A stretch of 64,000 nt of DNA from Gillisia marina (GTDB lineage: Bacteria; Bacteroidota; Bacteroidia; Flavobacteriales; Flavobacteriaceae). Positions 32,713-42,979 of this stretch are shown here, piece after piece. Numbering within the stretch: position 1 is the stretch's first letter; each line of letters starts with the position of its first letter. The stretch covers positions 1 to 64,000 of the forward strand of contig NZ_AJLT01000006.1 in the NCBI RefSeq assembly GCF_000258765.1, read 5' to 3'. A program made the position numbers and the translations under genes. The notes below the pieces were generated by a model. It searched no databases. It was not told the origin of the DNA and worked only from the letters and a program-made list of their open reading frames with translations.

Positions 32713-33222
32713 ATGCTAAAAAGTATTAAGCTTTCGCTGGTCAAAAGAAGAATTGCCAATAGTAACAACTTCTCTTCAGGCGAATTAAAATTGCCGATTA
32801 CCTCTGGAGTACTATTATTAGATTCTGTTCATATAAGGTCACTCCCAGTTTTATTGAGATTAAAAAAGGAACTTAATCTGAAAGATCTTAATTTCAAGGT
32901 GATACTATACAAAATGAAAGGCGAAGATTTTCCGGAGTTTGATGGCCTAATTTTTGTTGAAGATGATATAAGTTTTCTAGGGAAGCTTAATAATAAAGAA
33001 TTATTAGATTTTACTAAAAATCACGTCGATTTACTCATTACTTTTGCTGAAGAAAATCATGTGCCAATAAATTTGTTAACTACAAATTTGGCTGCATGTT
33101 TAAAGCTTGGAAACGATCCAAATAGCGAGAAAATTCTAGATGTGGTTATAAGATCTGGAGATGATGCTGAAGTTTTTACTTCAGAAATATTAAAATTTTT
33201 AAATCAGTTTAAAAACACTTAG
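32713..33222 (+). CDS. DUF6913-like protein upstream of dapA
   Basis: A 169-residue soluble protein resembling DUF6913, a conserved flavobacterial family of unknown function often found next to dapA. It opens with basic residues ([14 protein letters not shown]) and contains [18 protein letters not shown] and a C-terminal [12 protein letters not shown]. There is no signal peptide or membrane helix. Its stop lies one base before the dapA start. Confidence 0.65.
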   Translation: MLKSIKLSLVKRRIANSNNFSSGELKLPITSGVLLLDSVHIRSLPVLLRLKKELNLKDLNFKVILYKMKGEDFPEFDGLIFVEDDISFLGKLNNKELLDFTKNHVDLLITFAEENHVPINLLTTNLAACLKLGNDPNSEKILDVVIRSGDDAEVFTSEILKFLNQFKNT

Positions 33223-33223
33223 C

Positions 33224-34099
33224 ATGAATAAGTTTATAGGTACGGGAGTTGCAATTATCACCCCTTTTAAAGAAGATTATACCGTAGATGTTGAAGGTCT
33301 TAAGAATTTGGTGAAAGATCAAATTGAAAATGGAATAGAATATATTGTAGTCCTTGGCACCACAGGGGAAAGCGCAACCTTAAGCAGTTCAGAGAAAGAA
33401 CTAGTAAAAAAGACCATTATAGAAACTAACGATGGGATATTACCATTGGTGTTAGGGATTGGAGGTAACAATACAGCAGCTTTAGTTAATGAATTTCAGA
33501 GTACAGATCTTGAGGCTTTCGATGCTATTTTATCTGTTTCTCCATATTACAATAAGCCTTCTCAAGAAGGAATCTACCAGCATTATAAGGCATTGGCTGC
33601 GGTTTCACCAAAACCAATTATTTTATATAATGTTCCGGGAAGAACAGCTTCTAATGTGTTGCCTGAAACTGTAAAAAGGCTGGCTACAGATTTTAAAAAT
33701 ATCATTGGAATAAAAGAAGCAGCAGGAGATATAGTTCAAGCTATGAAACTTATTTCTATAGTGCCAAAAGATTTTCTGGTGATTTCAGGAGATGATATGA
33801 TCACTTTACCAATGGTTCTTGCCGGAGGACACGGAGTGATTTCGGTTATTGGACAAGGTCTGCCAAAAGAATTTTCCGAGATGGTGCGTCTAGGTTTGCA
33901 AAGAAAGGTGAAAGATGCCTATAAATTGCACTATAAAATAGCACCTTCTATAGATATGATTTTTGCTGAAGGCAATCCGGCGGGAATTAAATCGTTATTA
34001 GAAGCAAAGAAAACTTGTAAGTCAGTGCTGCGTTTGCCACTGGTAAAAGTTTCAGATAAACTGAAGCAGGAAATACAGGTATTTATAGATCAATATTAA
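33224..34099 (+). CDS. dapA: 4-hydroxy-tetrahydrodipicolinate synthase
   Basis: A 291-residue class I aldolase-type enzyme that condenses pyruvate with aspartate semialdehyde, the first committed step to lysine and diaminopimelate. The Schiff-base Lys164 lies in IGIKEAAGD, Tyr135 in LYNVPGRT, and GTTGESATL binds pyruvate. With dapF elsewhere in the window it supplies the cell-wall precursor pathway. It directly follows the DUF6913 gene. Confidence 0.97.
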   Translation: MNKFIGTGVAIITPFKEDYTVDVEGLKNLVKDQIENGIEYIVVLGTTGESATLSSSEKELVKKTIIETNDGILPLVLGIGGNNTAALVNEFQSTDLEAFDAILSVSPYYNKPSQEGIYQHYKALAAVSPKPIILYNVPGRTASNVLPETVKRLATDFKNIIGIKEAAGDIVQAMKLISIVPKDFLVISGDDMITLPMVLAGGHGVISVIGQGLPKEFSEMVRLGLQRKVKDAYKLHYKIAPSIDMIFAEGNPAGIKSLLEAKKTCKSVLRLPLVKVSDKLKQEIQVFIDQY

Positions 34100-34250
34100 T
34101 CATTCGGAGAGGGTGTGAATTTACTAGGCTAAGCTGGATTTTTGAAAAGGCTTTTTCTTTTAGGTCTCACGGATTAGGCCCGAGCTTATTATTTAATGAA
34201 AGACTGCTATTTGCGATACTTTAAAGTTTTTTTAATATCGTAGAAAAGAG

Positions 34251-34258
34251 TACTTTTG
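34251..34258 (+). promoter_or_regulatory. Promoter -7 element of bamD (TACTTTTG)
   Basis: A perfect TAnnTTTG element 19 bases before the ATG at 34278. It makes the nearer in-frame ATG at 34263 an unlikely start because transcription would begin at about that point. Confidence 0.5.
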
Positions 34259-34277
34259 CCAGATGTTTTTACAAAAT

Positions 34278-35090
34278 ATGAAAAAAGGTTTATTATTATT
34301 AGGTGTGTTTTTAATGCTGGCATCTTGCAGTGAATACCAGAAGGTACTTAAGAGCGACGATGCAGGTAAAAAATATACTTTGGCCGAGGAGCTTTACAAT
34401 CAAGCAATCGTAGAAAACAGTAAATCTACATTTAGAAAAGCACTTCGTATTTTCGAACAGATTGTTCCACAATATAGAGGCAAACCTCAGGGAGAAAAAT
34501 TAACCTTTTTATTTGCAGATACGTATTATCAATTAGGGGATAATCAATTGGCTGCATATCAATTTGAACGTTTTGTGGCATCGTATCCAAATAGTGAGAA
34601 AGCAGAAGAAGCTGCTTTTAAAAGCGCAAAAAGTTATTACTTGGATTCTCCTAGATACGATTTAGATCAGGCGGAAACGGTAAAAGCTATTGGAGAGCTT
34701 CAAGAGTATATAGATAAATATCCTAACGGAGAGTTTTTAGATCAGGCTAATGAATATGTGGCAGAGTTGCGTATTAAGCTGGAGAAAAAAGCTTATGAGA
34801 TTGCTAAGCAATATCACCATACCGAAAATTATAAGTCTGCAATCGTGGCCTTTAATAATTTCATTAAAGAGTATCCGGGTTCTCCATTTAGAGAAGCAGC
34901 CTTTTATTACAGATTCGATTCTGCTTACGAACTGGCAATTAACAGTTATGAGTATTTGATGAAAGAACGATTAGATACTGCAAAAGGATTCTACACAAAT
35001 TACAATAAATATTACCCTGAAGGAAGTGAGTATTATGAACCAATACAAGTTAGTTTTCAGGACTTAGAAGCGAGATTACAAAATTTTTAA
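34278..35090 (+). CDS. bamD: Outer-membrane assembly lipoprotein BamD
   Basis: A 270-residue TPR lipoprotein of the BAM complex, which folds beta-barrel proteins into the outer membrane. The signal peptide ends LMLASC with the lipidated Cys followed by Ser-Glu-Tyr. The body contains tetratricopeptide helices (YTLAEELYNQAI, FADTYYQLGDNQLAAYQFERF, NYKSAIVAFNNFIKEYPG). It starts at ATG 34278; a start at 34263 would add MFLQN in front of the lipoprotein signal. It heads a run with rpoZ, coaBC, the DUF4835 gene and recN. Confidence 0.94.
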   Translation: MKKGLLLLGVFLMLASCSEYQKVLKSDDAGKKYTLAEELYNQAIVENSKSTFRKALRIFEQIVPQYRGKPQGEKLTFLFADTYYQLGDNQLAAYQFERFVASYPNSEKAEEAAFKSAKSYYLDSPRYDLDQAETVKAIGELQEYIDKYPNGEFLDQANEYVAELRIKLEKKAYEIAKQYHHTENYKSAIVAFNNFIKEYPGSPFREAAFYYRFDSAYELAINSYEYLMKERLDTAKGFYTNYNKYYPEGSEYYEPIQVSFQDLEARLQNF

Positions 35091-35100
35091 TAAGATATAG

Positions 35101-35433
35101 ATGATGGATTACAAAAAAATTAATGCGCCAATTAATACTACTACAATCGATAAGAATTTAGTAGATGCTCCAACAAATAATATATATGAGGCTATTTCTG
35201 TGATCTCAAAGAGAGCTACTCAAATAAACTCTGAGATTAAAAAAGAGCTTTTGGAGAAATTGGATGAATTTGCTACTTATAACGATAGCTTAGATGAGGT
35301 TTTCGAAAATAAGGAGCAAATTGAAGTGTCTAAATTCTACGAAAAATTGCCAAAACCACATTCTTTGGCAGTTCAAGAATGGTTAGACGATAAAATTTAC
35401 TACAGAGATACAAAGGAATCTTCTGAAGCATAA
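35101..35433 (+). CDS. rpoZ: RNA polymerase omega subunit (Rpb6-like)
   Basis: A 110-residue protein of the omega/Rpb6 family as found in Bacteroidota. The core NNIYEAISVISKRATQINSEI matches the conserved omega helix with KRATQI in place of RARQI. Omega stabilises the beta-prime subunit of RNA polymerase. It lies ten bases after bamD and six before coaBC, a conserved flavobacterial order. Confidence 0.9.
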   Translation: MMDYKKINAPINTTTIDKNLVDAPTNNIYEAISVISKRATQINSEIKKELLEKLDEFATYNDSLDEVFENKEQIEVSKFYEKLPKPHSLAVQEWLDDKIYYRDTKESSEA

Positions 35434-35439
35434 GCTAAG

Positions 35440-36650
35440 ATGGGAGTGCTAGAAGGCAAAAAAAATACTGTTGGGAATAACTTCTGGTATTGCTGCCTAT
35501 AAAACAGCCTCCTTGGTAAGATTATTTATAAAAGCCGGAGCGCAGGTTAAAGTTGTTATGACTCCTTCGGCTAAAGAATTTATTACCCCACTTACCTTAT
35601 CCACACTTTCTAAAAATGAGGTCATTTCTACCTTCACAAATGAGGAAGATGAAAATGCCACCTGGAATAATCACGTAGAACTCGGCCTTTGGGCCGATTT
35701 TATGCTTATAGCCCCTGCGACAGCCAATACGTTATCTAAAATGGCTTCCGGCAGTAGCGATAATATCTTACTTGCAACCTATCTTTCAGCTAAGTGCCCG
35801 GTCTATTTTGCTCCGGCTATGGATCTGGATATGTATTTGCATCCAGCAACAAAAACCAGCTTAGAAACGCTACAATCATATGGTAATATTATGATTCCGG
35901 CAGAATCAGGAGAACTTGCCAGCGGTTTGGTGGGAGAAGGGAGAATGGCAGAACCAGAGAATATAGTCTCTTTTGTAGAAAAAGATCTTTCATCGCAATT
36001 ACCACTTCGGAATAAAAAAAGTGCTTATTACTGCAGGACCAACGTATGAAGCTATAGATCCTGTTCGATTTATAGGAAATCATTCCAGCGGAAAAATGGG
36101 ATTTGAGCTTGCAAAGGAAGCAGCGAAACTTGGAGCACAGGTGATTCTTATTACCGGTCCCACACATTTACAATTAGATTCATCCAGTATTAAACTGATT
36201 AGAGTTACAAATGCTCAAGAAATGTATGAGGCAGCGCATACTTATTTTGAGGATCAAGACGTTGTAATAGCAGCTGCGGCAGTTTCAGATTATAAGCCTA
36301 AGGAGGTAATCAATCAGAAAATAAAAAAGAAAGATGCTAATTTGAACATCGAGTTGATTCCTACTCAGGATATTTTAGCATCTTTAGGAAAGATTAAAAA
36401 ACAACAAAAATTAATTGGTTTTGCTTTGGAAACAAATAATGAGGTAGAAAACGCAAAATCGAAATTAGAAAGAAAGAATTTAGACTTTATTGTGCTCAAT
36501 TCCCTTCAGGATAAAGGTGCAGGTTTTAAAAAAGACACTAATAAAATCAGCATAATTTCTAGATCTGAAATCAAAAATTTTGAACTAAAGTCTAAGGCTG
36601 AAGTAGCGCAGGATATATTAAAGGAAGTACTATCTTTATTCCATGAGTAA
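35440..36650 (+). CDS. coaBC: Bifunctional CoaBC (two frame breaks)
   Basis: Phosphopantothenoylcysteine synthetase and decarboxylase for coenzyme A. ATG at 35440 begins GVLEGKK; removing one A from the A8 run at 35458-35465 gives KKILLGITSGIAAYKTA, and removing one from the A7 run at 36014-36020 joins LPLRNKK to VLITAGPTYEAIDPVRF. The repaired protein has 402 residues, exactly the family length. The decarboxylase half shows the active-site His in WNNHVELG and PAMDLDMY; the synthetase half shows NHSSGKMG and AAAVSDYKP. The enzyme is essential, so real inactivation is improbable. It overlaps the DUF4835 gene by eight bases. Confidence 0.93.
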
Positions 36651-37533
36651 ATTAATTTTGATGCTAGGTTTGTTTTTCTGTGTTTCCATTGTGAGCGCAC
36701 AGGAACTCAATTGTGAGGTAATTGTAAATGCAGAGCAAACAGGGCAAAGCAATTTGACAGTTTTTAAAACTTTGCAGACTGCCTTATCAGAGTTTATCAA
36801 TAAAACAACTTGGACAGGAACTTCCTATCAAAATCAGGAACGCATTAATTGCAGTGTTTTTATAAATATCTCCAGTTTCGATAATGAAACATTTACAGGA
36901 ACCATTCAAGTACAATCTTCCAGACCGGTTTTTGGATCTACTTTAATTTCCCCTGTTTTTAATTTTAACGACGAGCAGTTTACATTTACCTATCGGGAAT
37001 TCGAACCATTAAATTACAGTGAAAACACGTATTCTTCGAATCTTATATCTGTAATCTCTTATTATGTTTATACAATCCTAGGTTTAGATGCAGATACATT
37101 TTCACAGGAAGGCGGAACCCCTTTTTATGAAGAAGCTAACCGCATAGTTACCACAGCCCAGCAAGGAAATTCTTCCGGTTGGAGAGGCTCAGATGGCACC
37201 CGATCCCGATATAGATTAAATGCAGATCTTTTATCCAATGCTTTTTTAGGTTATAGAACAAGCTTGTATCAATATCATAGGTTAGGATTAGATACCATGC
37301 ATAAAGATGTTACAAAAGGCAAACAAGCCGTGGCTGCTTCTATCTTGAACCTTAGAAAGATGAGTGATTCCAGGCCGAATTCTCTTTTAATGCGAGTATT
37401 CTTTGATGCAAAAGCTCAGGAAATTGAACAGATTTTTAGTGGAGGGCCAAGCGTTCCGGTTACAGAACTTAAAGAGGCTTTAAATAGAATAGCTCCGCTA
37501 TATGCTGAAAATTGGAGCAAGCTTCAATTCTAG
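36643..37533 (+). CDS. DUF4835 family exported protein (PorD-like)
   Basis: A 296-residue protein with a signal peptide cleaved after VSA (SKLILMLGLFFCVSIVSAQ in part). The mature part begins ELNCEVIVNAEQTG, with FINKTTWTG and later RYRLNADLLSNAFLGYR, the pattern of DUF4835. Some annotations name this family type IX secretion protein PorD; I cannot confirm that from sequence. It overlaps coaBC by eight bases and precedes recN. Confidence 0.85.
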   Translation: MSKLILMLGLFFCVSIVSAQELNCEVIVNAEQTGQSNLTVFKTLQTALSEFINKTTWTGTSYQNQERINCSVFINISSFDNETFTGTIQVQSSRPVFGSTLISPVFNFNDEQFTFTYREFEPLNYSENTYSSNLISVISYYVYTILGLDADTFSQEGGTPFYEEANRIVTTAQQGNSSGWRGSDGTRSRYRLNADLLSNAFLGYRTSLYQYHRLGLDTMHKDVTKGKQAVAASILNLRKMSDSRPNSLLMRVFFDAKAQEIEQIFSGGPSVPVTELKEALNRIAPLYAENWSKLQF

Positions 37534-37594
37534 TCGGTTCCTTTTTGATTCCGAAGAAATTCTCACGTATATTTAGCCTTAAAATTCACACGAC

Positions 37595-39248
37595 TTGCTT
37601 ACCGAATTATCCATTAAAAACTACGCTTTAATTGAAGATATCAAAATCAATCTTCAGCAAGGCTTTACCATAATCACCGGAGAAACTGGTGCTGGAAAAT
37701 CCATTATGTTAGGGGCTTTAGGTCTCTTACTTGGAAAAAGGGCAGATTATAGCGCTATTAGAAATGCAAAGAATAAATGCATTATAGAAGGCGTTTTTGA
37801 TATTTCTAATTACTCCTTAAAAGGCTTTTTTGAAGCCGAAGATCTGGATTTTGAAGAGCAAACTATCATAAGAAGAGAAATTCTAGCTTCAGGGAAATCC
37901 AGAGCATTTATAAATGATACTCCTGTTACCTTACCGGTGCTTGTTAAACTAGGTGACTTTTTAATTGATATTCATGGGCAACATCAGACTTTGAGTTTGG
38001 GTGAGAACCAATATCAATTTCAGGTGTTGGATACTTTGGCTAAGAATCAGGAAAGCCTTCAGAAATATAAAAAAGGATTAAAGGAGCATAAAAAAACTTC
38101 AGCAGCAATTAACTATTCTAAAAGAAGATCAGTCTCAAGCCTTAAAAGAGCATGATTACAACCTTTTTTTACTGAATGAATTGCAGGAAGCAAAACTTAA
38201 AGCCGGAGAACAAGAGGAATTGGAAGAGCGTTACGAAGAGCTGAGTAATGTAGAAACCCTTACAGAGCATTTAGGATTAGCGGTAAACCAGATCCAACAA
38301 GAGGATGTTGGAAGTCTGTCCGGGCTTAAAGAAGTAAAAACAAATCTCTCGAAGATTTCGAAATTTTCAGCAAATTATGCTTCGCTTCAAGAAAGAATAG
38401 AAAGTGTGATCATAGAGCTGGATGATGTTGCACAGGAATTGGAAAATTCGTTGGAGCGGGTTGAAGCCAATCCTGAAGAATTGGAGCAGGTGAATGCAAA
38501 ATTGCAGCTTATTCATAATTTGCAGAAAAAACATGCGGCCGGCAGTGTAGAAGAATTATTAGAGATTACTAATGCTTTAAACGAAAAAGTAGCACTTATA
38601 GAAAATGCCGATGCCGATTTAGAAAAACTTCAGCAGGAACTTCTGAAAAGTAAAAAGGAATTAGAACGAATTTCTTTAGAAATATCTACAAAGCGTAAAA
38701 AAATCGTTCCTGACTTTGTGAAAACTGTGGAGAAAATTGTTGCGGAACTTGGGATGCCAAATGCGCGATTAAAAATTGAGCTTACACAGCAATCAGAATT
38801 CTTTGCTAATGGGCAAGACCATTTGAATTGGTATTTATCGGCCAATAAAGGAGGCGATTTTAACGAGCTTAAAAAAGCAGCCTCCGGAGGAGAATTATCA
38901 CGAATTATGCTTGCTGTAAAAAGTATTCTTGCTACACAAAGCAACTTGCCAACCATCGTTTTTGATGAAATAGACACCGGAGTTTCCGGAGATATCGCAC
39001 AAAAAATGGGAGATATCCTTCAAAAAATGGGCTTAAGTATGCAGGTAATTGCGATCACGCATTTACCGCAAATTGCAGGAAAAGGAAGCAAACATTTCAA
39101 AATTTTCAAGGAAGATATCGGCGAAACTACGGTTACCAAAATTGAAGAACTCACAATAGACGATAGAATTGAGGAACTTGCCATGATGCTTGGTGGAAAT
39201 ACCAAAAGTGAATCGGCGATGGCGCATGCCAAAGCACTACTCAATTAA
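37595..39248 (+). CDS. recN: DNA repair protein RecN (frame break)
   Basis: An SMC-like ATPase in double-strand break repair. The N-terminal part starts at TTG 37595 (LTELSIKNYALIEDI) with Walker A ITGETGAGKSIMLGAL and IDIHGQHQTLSL. The frame breaks at an A7 run (38090-38096); one A fewer gives HKKLQQQLTILKEDQSQALKE...NLFLLNELQEA and restores a 550-residue protein. The C-terminal part holds the coiled-coil return arm, the ABC signature ASGGELSRIMLAVK and Walker B TIVFDEIDTGVSG. Both halves are well conserved, so the break is probably recent or technical. Confidence 0.94.
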
Positions 39249-39268
39249 TCCCTCATTGAGGGTTTAAT
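39249..39268 (+). terminator. Weak hairpin after recN
   Basis: AATCCCTCA-TTGAGGGTTT is a short stem just past the recN stop, followed by TAATT, not a long U tract. The same kind of hairpin (CTCTCATTGAGGGTTTT) follows pcm. Confidence 0.5.
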
Positions 39269-39273
39269 TCCCC

Positions 39274-39293
39274 GTCCCGATAATTATCGGGAC
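39274..39293. repeat. 20-bp perfect palindrome
   Basis: GTCCCGATAATTATCGGGAC is a perfect inverted repeat in the recN-fabI gap. It could be an operator, a hairpin, or part of an intergenic repeat (GTCCCGA and TCGGGA also occur in family B). Confidence 0.55.
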
Positions 39294-39375
39294 AGAACTC
39301 GTAGGCTTAGCCTGTGGTTCTTGTTTTGAAGTTTATTATATTTACCAGCTAATACAATCATAAAAAACAATATAC

Positions 39376-40197
39376 ATGTCATACAATCTACTTAAAGGGA
39401 AAAGAGGAATTATTTTTGGAGCTTTAGATGAAAATTCTATCGCTTGGAAAACTGCAGAGCGTGTTCACGAAGAAGGTGGAAGTTTTGTGCTTACCAATGC
39501 GCCAATAGCAATGAGAATGGGAAGTATCAATCAGCTTGCTGAAAAAACGAATTCCCAAATTATTCCTGCAGATGCTACGAAAGTAGAAGATCTTGAAAAT
39601 TTAGTAGATAAAGCTCAAGAGATCCTTGGCGGAAAATTAGATTTTGTATTGCATTCAATTGGAATGTCTGTAAATGTGAGAAAAGGAAATCACTATACAG
39701 ATATGAATTACGATTATACCACAAAAGGATGGGATGTTTCTGCAGTTTCTTTCCACAAAACCATGCAAGCGCTTTACAAAAAAGATGCTATGAATGAGTG
39801 GGGAAGTATCGTGGCATTAACGTATATGGCTGCACAGCGTGTGTTCCCAGATTACAATGACATGGCAGACAACAAAGCGTATCTAGAATCTATCGCGCGT
39901 AGTTTTGGGTACTTTTTCGGAAAAGATAAAAAAGTAAGAGTTAATACTATTTCTCAATCTCCAACGCCAACTACGGCAGGGCAAGGTGTAAAGGGATTTG
40001 ATGGCTTTATCGCTTATGCCGATAAAATGTCGCCTCTTGGAAATGCAACGGCAATTGATTGTGCAAACTATACCATTTCTTTATTCTCTGATCTTACGAA
40101 AAGAGTAACCCTGCAAAACCTTTACAACGATGGTGGATTCTCCAACATGGGAGTGAGCCAGCAAGTGATGGAAACGTTTATGAAGGATATGGAGTAG
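39376..40197 (+). CDS. fabI: Enoyl-[acyl-carrier-protein] reductase FabI
   Basis: A 273-residue short-chain dehydrogenase that performs the last reduction in each fatty-acid elongation cycle. The N-terminal KGKRGIIFGALDENSIAW is the divergent FabI nucleotide site; VLHSIGMS follows and the catalytic Tyr-X6-Lys pattern is YNDMADNK. The substrate-side loop SQSPTPTTAGQGV is present. The gene is flanked by intergenic repeats on both sides and is probably transcribed alone. Confidence 0.97.
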   Translation: MSYNLLKGKRGIIFGALDENSIAWKTAERVHEEGGSFVLTNAPIAMRMGSINQLAEKTNSQIIPADATKVEDLENLVDKAQEILGGKLDFVLHSIGMSVNVRKGNHYTDMNYDYTTKGWDVSAVSFHKTMQALYKKDAMNEWGSIVALTYMAAQRVFPDYNDMADNKAYLESIARSFGYFFGKDKKVRVNTISQSPTPTTAGQGVKGFDGFIAYADKMSPLGNATAIDCANYTISLFSDLTKRVTLQNLYNDGGFSNMGVSQQVMETFMKDME

Positions 40198-40219
40198 AGA
40201 GTAGAACTAAAAAAATTAG

Positions 40220-40285
40220 GGTCAGTTCGAGCGGAGTCGAGAACTTTTTACGTAAAAAGGATGTTTTGATTACGCTAAACCTGAC
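40220..40285. repeat. Intergenic palindromic repeat, family A (degenerate)
   Basis: Starts GTCAGTTCGAGCGGAGTCGAGAAC and ends CGCTAAACCTGAC. It matches the other family A copies (55616, 56745, 58671), with a decayed right arm. Confidence 0.6.
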
Positions 40286-40301
40286 ATTATTTAAAATATC
40301 T

Positions 40302-40335
40302 AAAATTAAGCCCCGAGTGTCGGGGCTTAATTTTA
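40302..40335. terminator. Bidirectional terminator after fabI
   Basis: AAAATTAAGCCCCGA-GTG-TCGGGGCTTAATTTT is a long near-perfect stem 105 bases past the fabI stop and just before the glycosyltransferase gene. Confidence 0.85.
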
Positions 40336-40369
40336 CCTTAAAATTTTTGAAATAGAATTTATTTAAAAA

Positions 40370-41380
40370 ATGCAATTAGAATATTCATTTATTATCCCTG
40401 TTTACAATCGCCCGGAGGAAATCCGTGAGTTGTTGCAAAGTATGCAGGAATTGGATTTTAATCGCAGTTTTGAAATAGTGATTGTAGAAGATGGCTCTAC
40501 GATTTCTTCGGAAGAGGTAATCAAGGGATTCAGCGATACGTTGAACATCAGTTATTACTCTAAAGAAAATACCGGCCCTGGAGATTCCAGGAATTACGGG
40601 ATGAAGCTGGCCAAAGGGGATTATTTTCTCATTCTGGACTCAGATGTTCTGCTTCCTAAAAACTATTTACAGGAAGTAGATTCGTTTTTATCTAATAACT
40701 TTTCCGATTGTTTTGGTGGCCCGGATGCAGCACACGAAAGCTTCACAGATCTTCAAAAAGCAATTAATTATTCTATGACCTCTTTGCTAACAACCGGAGG
40801 AATTAGAGGGAAGAAGCAAGCAGTAAATAAATTTCAGCCCAGAAGTTTTAATATGGGACTCTCGAAAAAGGCATTTTTAGCATCCGGCGGTTTTGGATTA
40901 ATTCATCCGGGAGAAGACCCGGATCTTGCATTAAGATTACAAAAAGAGGGATTCAATACCATACTTATTCCCGATGCGGTAGTTTTTCATAAACGCCGAA
41001 TAGATTGGGATAAATTCTATACTCAGGTAAATAAATTTGGAAAGGTTCGGCCAATTTTAAATTCATGGCATCCGGAATCGGCCAAAATCACTTTCTGGTT
41101 CCCAAGTTTGTTTCTTGCCGGATTTGTGTTTTCTCTTATAATAGGCTTATTAGGATTTCCGCTTTTTGCATGGTTTTATCTAGTCTATTTTTTAATTATC
41201 GGAATAGATGCGGGAATAAAAAATAAAAGTGTTTATATTGGAACTGCTGCCATAGTAGCAACCTGTATTCAGTTTTTAGGTTATGGAATAGGTTTTTTTA
41301 AATCTATCTGGAAGCTGAAATTTTTAAAAATGCAACCACAGGAAGCATTTCCTAAGCTATTTTTCACCAATGAAAACTAA
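40370..41380 (+). CDS. Family 2 glycosyltransferase
   Basis: A 336-residue membrane-associated glycosyltransferase. The GT-A fold begins FIIPVYNRPEEI, with EDGST and LDSDVLLP (the DxD metal motif), and the later GEDPDLALRLQKEGF. Two hydrophobic segments at about 245-290 anchor the C-terminus. The acceptor is unknown. It overlaps the YbbR gene by eleven bases and starts a run with ybbR-like, coaE and the two-component pair. Confidence 0.9.
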   Translation: MQLEYSFIIPVYNRPEEIRELLQSMQELDFNRSFEIVIVEDGSTISSEEVIKGFSDTLNISYYSKENTGPGDSRNYGMKLAKGDYFLILDSDVLLPKNYLQEVDSFLSNNFSDCFGGPDAAHESFTDLQKAINYSMTSLLTTGGIRGKKQAVNKFQPRSFNMGLSKKAFLASGGFGLIHPGEDPDLALRLQKEGFNTILIPDAVVFHKRRIDWDKFYTQVNKFGKVRPILNSWHPESAKITFWFPSLFLAGFVFSLIIGLLGFPLFAWFYLVYFLIIGIDAGIKNKSVYIGTAAIVATCIQFLGYGIGFFKSIWKLKFLKMQPQEAFPKLFFTNEN

Positions 41381-42326
41381 ATTGAAAGAGAAAAAACCAT
41401 GGATAAAAAGAGGGCCTTTAAAGACTTTCTCATTTTTTCTTGGGTTTTCTGCTGTGATATGGGTGGTTGTCCAATTTTCTAAAGAATATACAGAGGTATT
41501 GGAAATGCCCATTACGTACACCAACCTTCCGAAAGATAAAATTCTAGTTGGAGATACTCCAAAAACACTTGACTTGAGAGTTAGAGATCGCGGATTTTAT
41601 ATTGCATGGAATCGAGTGTTTCCTCAAAATATTGCCATAGACATCAGTGACGCCACTGAAGATGGGAATTCTTTGATTTATGATCTCGAATTACAAAAAA
41701 CGGCTATTCTATCTCAGTTAAATCTGGATTATGAGAAAGCAGATTTACTTCAGAAAAATATTAAAATAAGCTTCGAGCAGCGAGCGGTTAAAAAAGTGGC
41801 GGTTTTATCGTCCATAGATCTCAGTTTCGCGGTAGGCTATTCAGCATTGGAAGAAATTAAAATACAACCGGATTCTGTTATGCTTAGTGGGCCGGCTAAT
41901 ATTTTAGATACATTAAATTCCATTAAAACGAAGCCTATAAAAATTAATAATATCAGTAATGATGTTAAGGGGAAAGTAAAGCTGGAAACTACAGGTCTTA
42001 ATGAAATTTCACTATTTCAAGAGGAAGTAAGTTACTCTGTTAGAACCGAGAAATTTACCGAAGGAAAAGTGGAAATCCCAATCAAATTACTGAATGTGCC
42101 GGAAGGAACTAATGTTGTGATCTTCCCTAAAGAAGTGGTGATATTTTATCAGGTAAGTTTAAATGACTTTGATGAAATTGATTCCTCTTCATTTGTAGTG
42201 GCGGTAGATTTTAATAATGCGCAAGACAGTGACGGCTTTCTAATTGCTCAAATTCTCGAAAAGCCAGATCAGGTGAATAATATCAGACTTAATGAGAAAA
42301 AAATTCAATTTGTAATTAAGCGATGA
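41370..42326 (+). CDS. YbbR-like domain protein
   Basis: A 318-residue protein with an N-terminal transmembrane helix (LKTFSFFLGFSAVIWVVV, about 20-37) followed by periplasmic beta-rich YbbR repeats, for example EYTEVLEMPITYTNLP and LDLRVRDRGF. In Firmicutes YbbR (CdaR) regulates the diadenylate cyclase CdaA; here no cdaA is nearby, so that role is not supported. It overlaps coaE by four bases (ATGA). Confidence 0.85.
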   Translation: MKTKLKEKKPWIKRGPLKTFSFFLGFSAVIWVVVQFSKEYTEVLEMPITYTNLPKDKILVGDTPKTLDLRVRDRGFYIAWNRVFPQNIAIDISDATEDGNSLIYDLELQKTAILSQLNLDYEKADLLQKNIKISFEQRAVKKVAVLSSIDLSFAVGYSALEEIKIQPDSVMLSGPANILDTLNSIKTKPIKINNISNDVKGKVKLETTGLNEISLFQEEVSYSVRTEKFTEGKVEIPIKLLNVPEGTNVVIFPKEVVIFYQVSLNDFDEIDSSSFVVAVDFNNAQDSDGFLIAQILEKPDQVNNIRLNEKKIQFVIKR

Positions 42327-42913
42327 AGATAATAGGACTTACCGGTGGAATGGGTAGTGGGAAAACTACCGTGGCTAATTTTTTTAAGGAAATGGGAGTT
42401 CCGGTTTATATTGCAGATGATGCCGGGAAATCTTTGATGAATACCAATAAAGAAGTGAAGTCTAAGATTATATCCTTATTTGGTGAGCAGGCCTACAAAG
42501 ATGGACTTTTAGACAGGAAATATATTGCAAATCAGGTTTTTAATTCTCCGGAAAAACTGGAACAATTAAACCAAATTGTACATCCTGCAGTGGGTTTAGA
42601 TTTTCAGCAATGGATGAATAATCAAGACAGCCCATACGTGTTATATGAAGCGGCAATACTTTTTGAAAAAGGAGGTTATAAAAAATGCGACCTTATAATA
42701 TTAGTCACAGCTCCTATGGACGATCGGATTTCGAGATTACAAGCTCGGGATGATAGTTCTGTAGATGAAATTGAAGCTCGAATTCAGCATCAATGGAGCG
42801 ATGATAAAAAACGAAAATTATCTAATTTCGAAATAATTAATAAAAATCTTTCTTCAACCAAAAAGCAAGTGCGAAATCTTCACGAAATTCTTATAAACAC
42901 TAGTAAAAACTGA
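42323..42913 (+). CDS. coaE: Dephospho-CoA kinase
   Basis: A 196-residue kinase for the final step of coenzyme A synthesis. The P-loop GGMGSGKTT is at residues 8-16, ADDAGKSLM binds substrate, and the lid region contains RLQARDDSS. Length is usual. With coaBC 5.7 kb upstream, two steps of the pathway lie in the window but in different transcripts. Confidence 0.96.
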   Translation: MKIIGLTGGMGSGKTTVANFFKEMGVPVYIADDAGKSLMNTNKEVKSKIISLFGEQAYKDGLLDRKYIANQVFNSPEKLEQLNQIVHPAVGLDFQQWMNNQDSPYVLYEAAILFEKGGYKKCDLIILVTAPMDDRISRLQARDDSSVDEIEARIQHQWSDDKKRKLSNFEIINKNLSSTKKQVRNLHEILINTSKN

Positions 42914-42967
42914 TATTTGTTTTGTTAACATTTGGTTAAATGCGTAAGGCTCTAAATGTTAAAATCT

Positions 42968-42975
42968 TATTTTTG
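42968..42975 (+). promoter_or_regulatory. Promoter -7 element of the histidine kinase gene (TATTTTTG)
   Basis: A perfect TAnnTTTG element ends four bases before the ATG at 42980, so transcription would begin at or near the start codon. No -33 TTTG is seen at the usual distance. Confidence 0.45.
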
Positions 42976-42979
42976 AGGC

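Noticed and set aside
35471-36650. Separate coaB and coaC genes
   Set aside because: The two frames overlap by a few bases, each lacks its proper junction, and one-base repairs give a complete fused enzyme of usual length.
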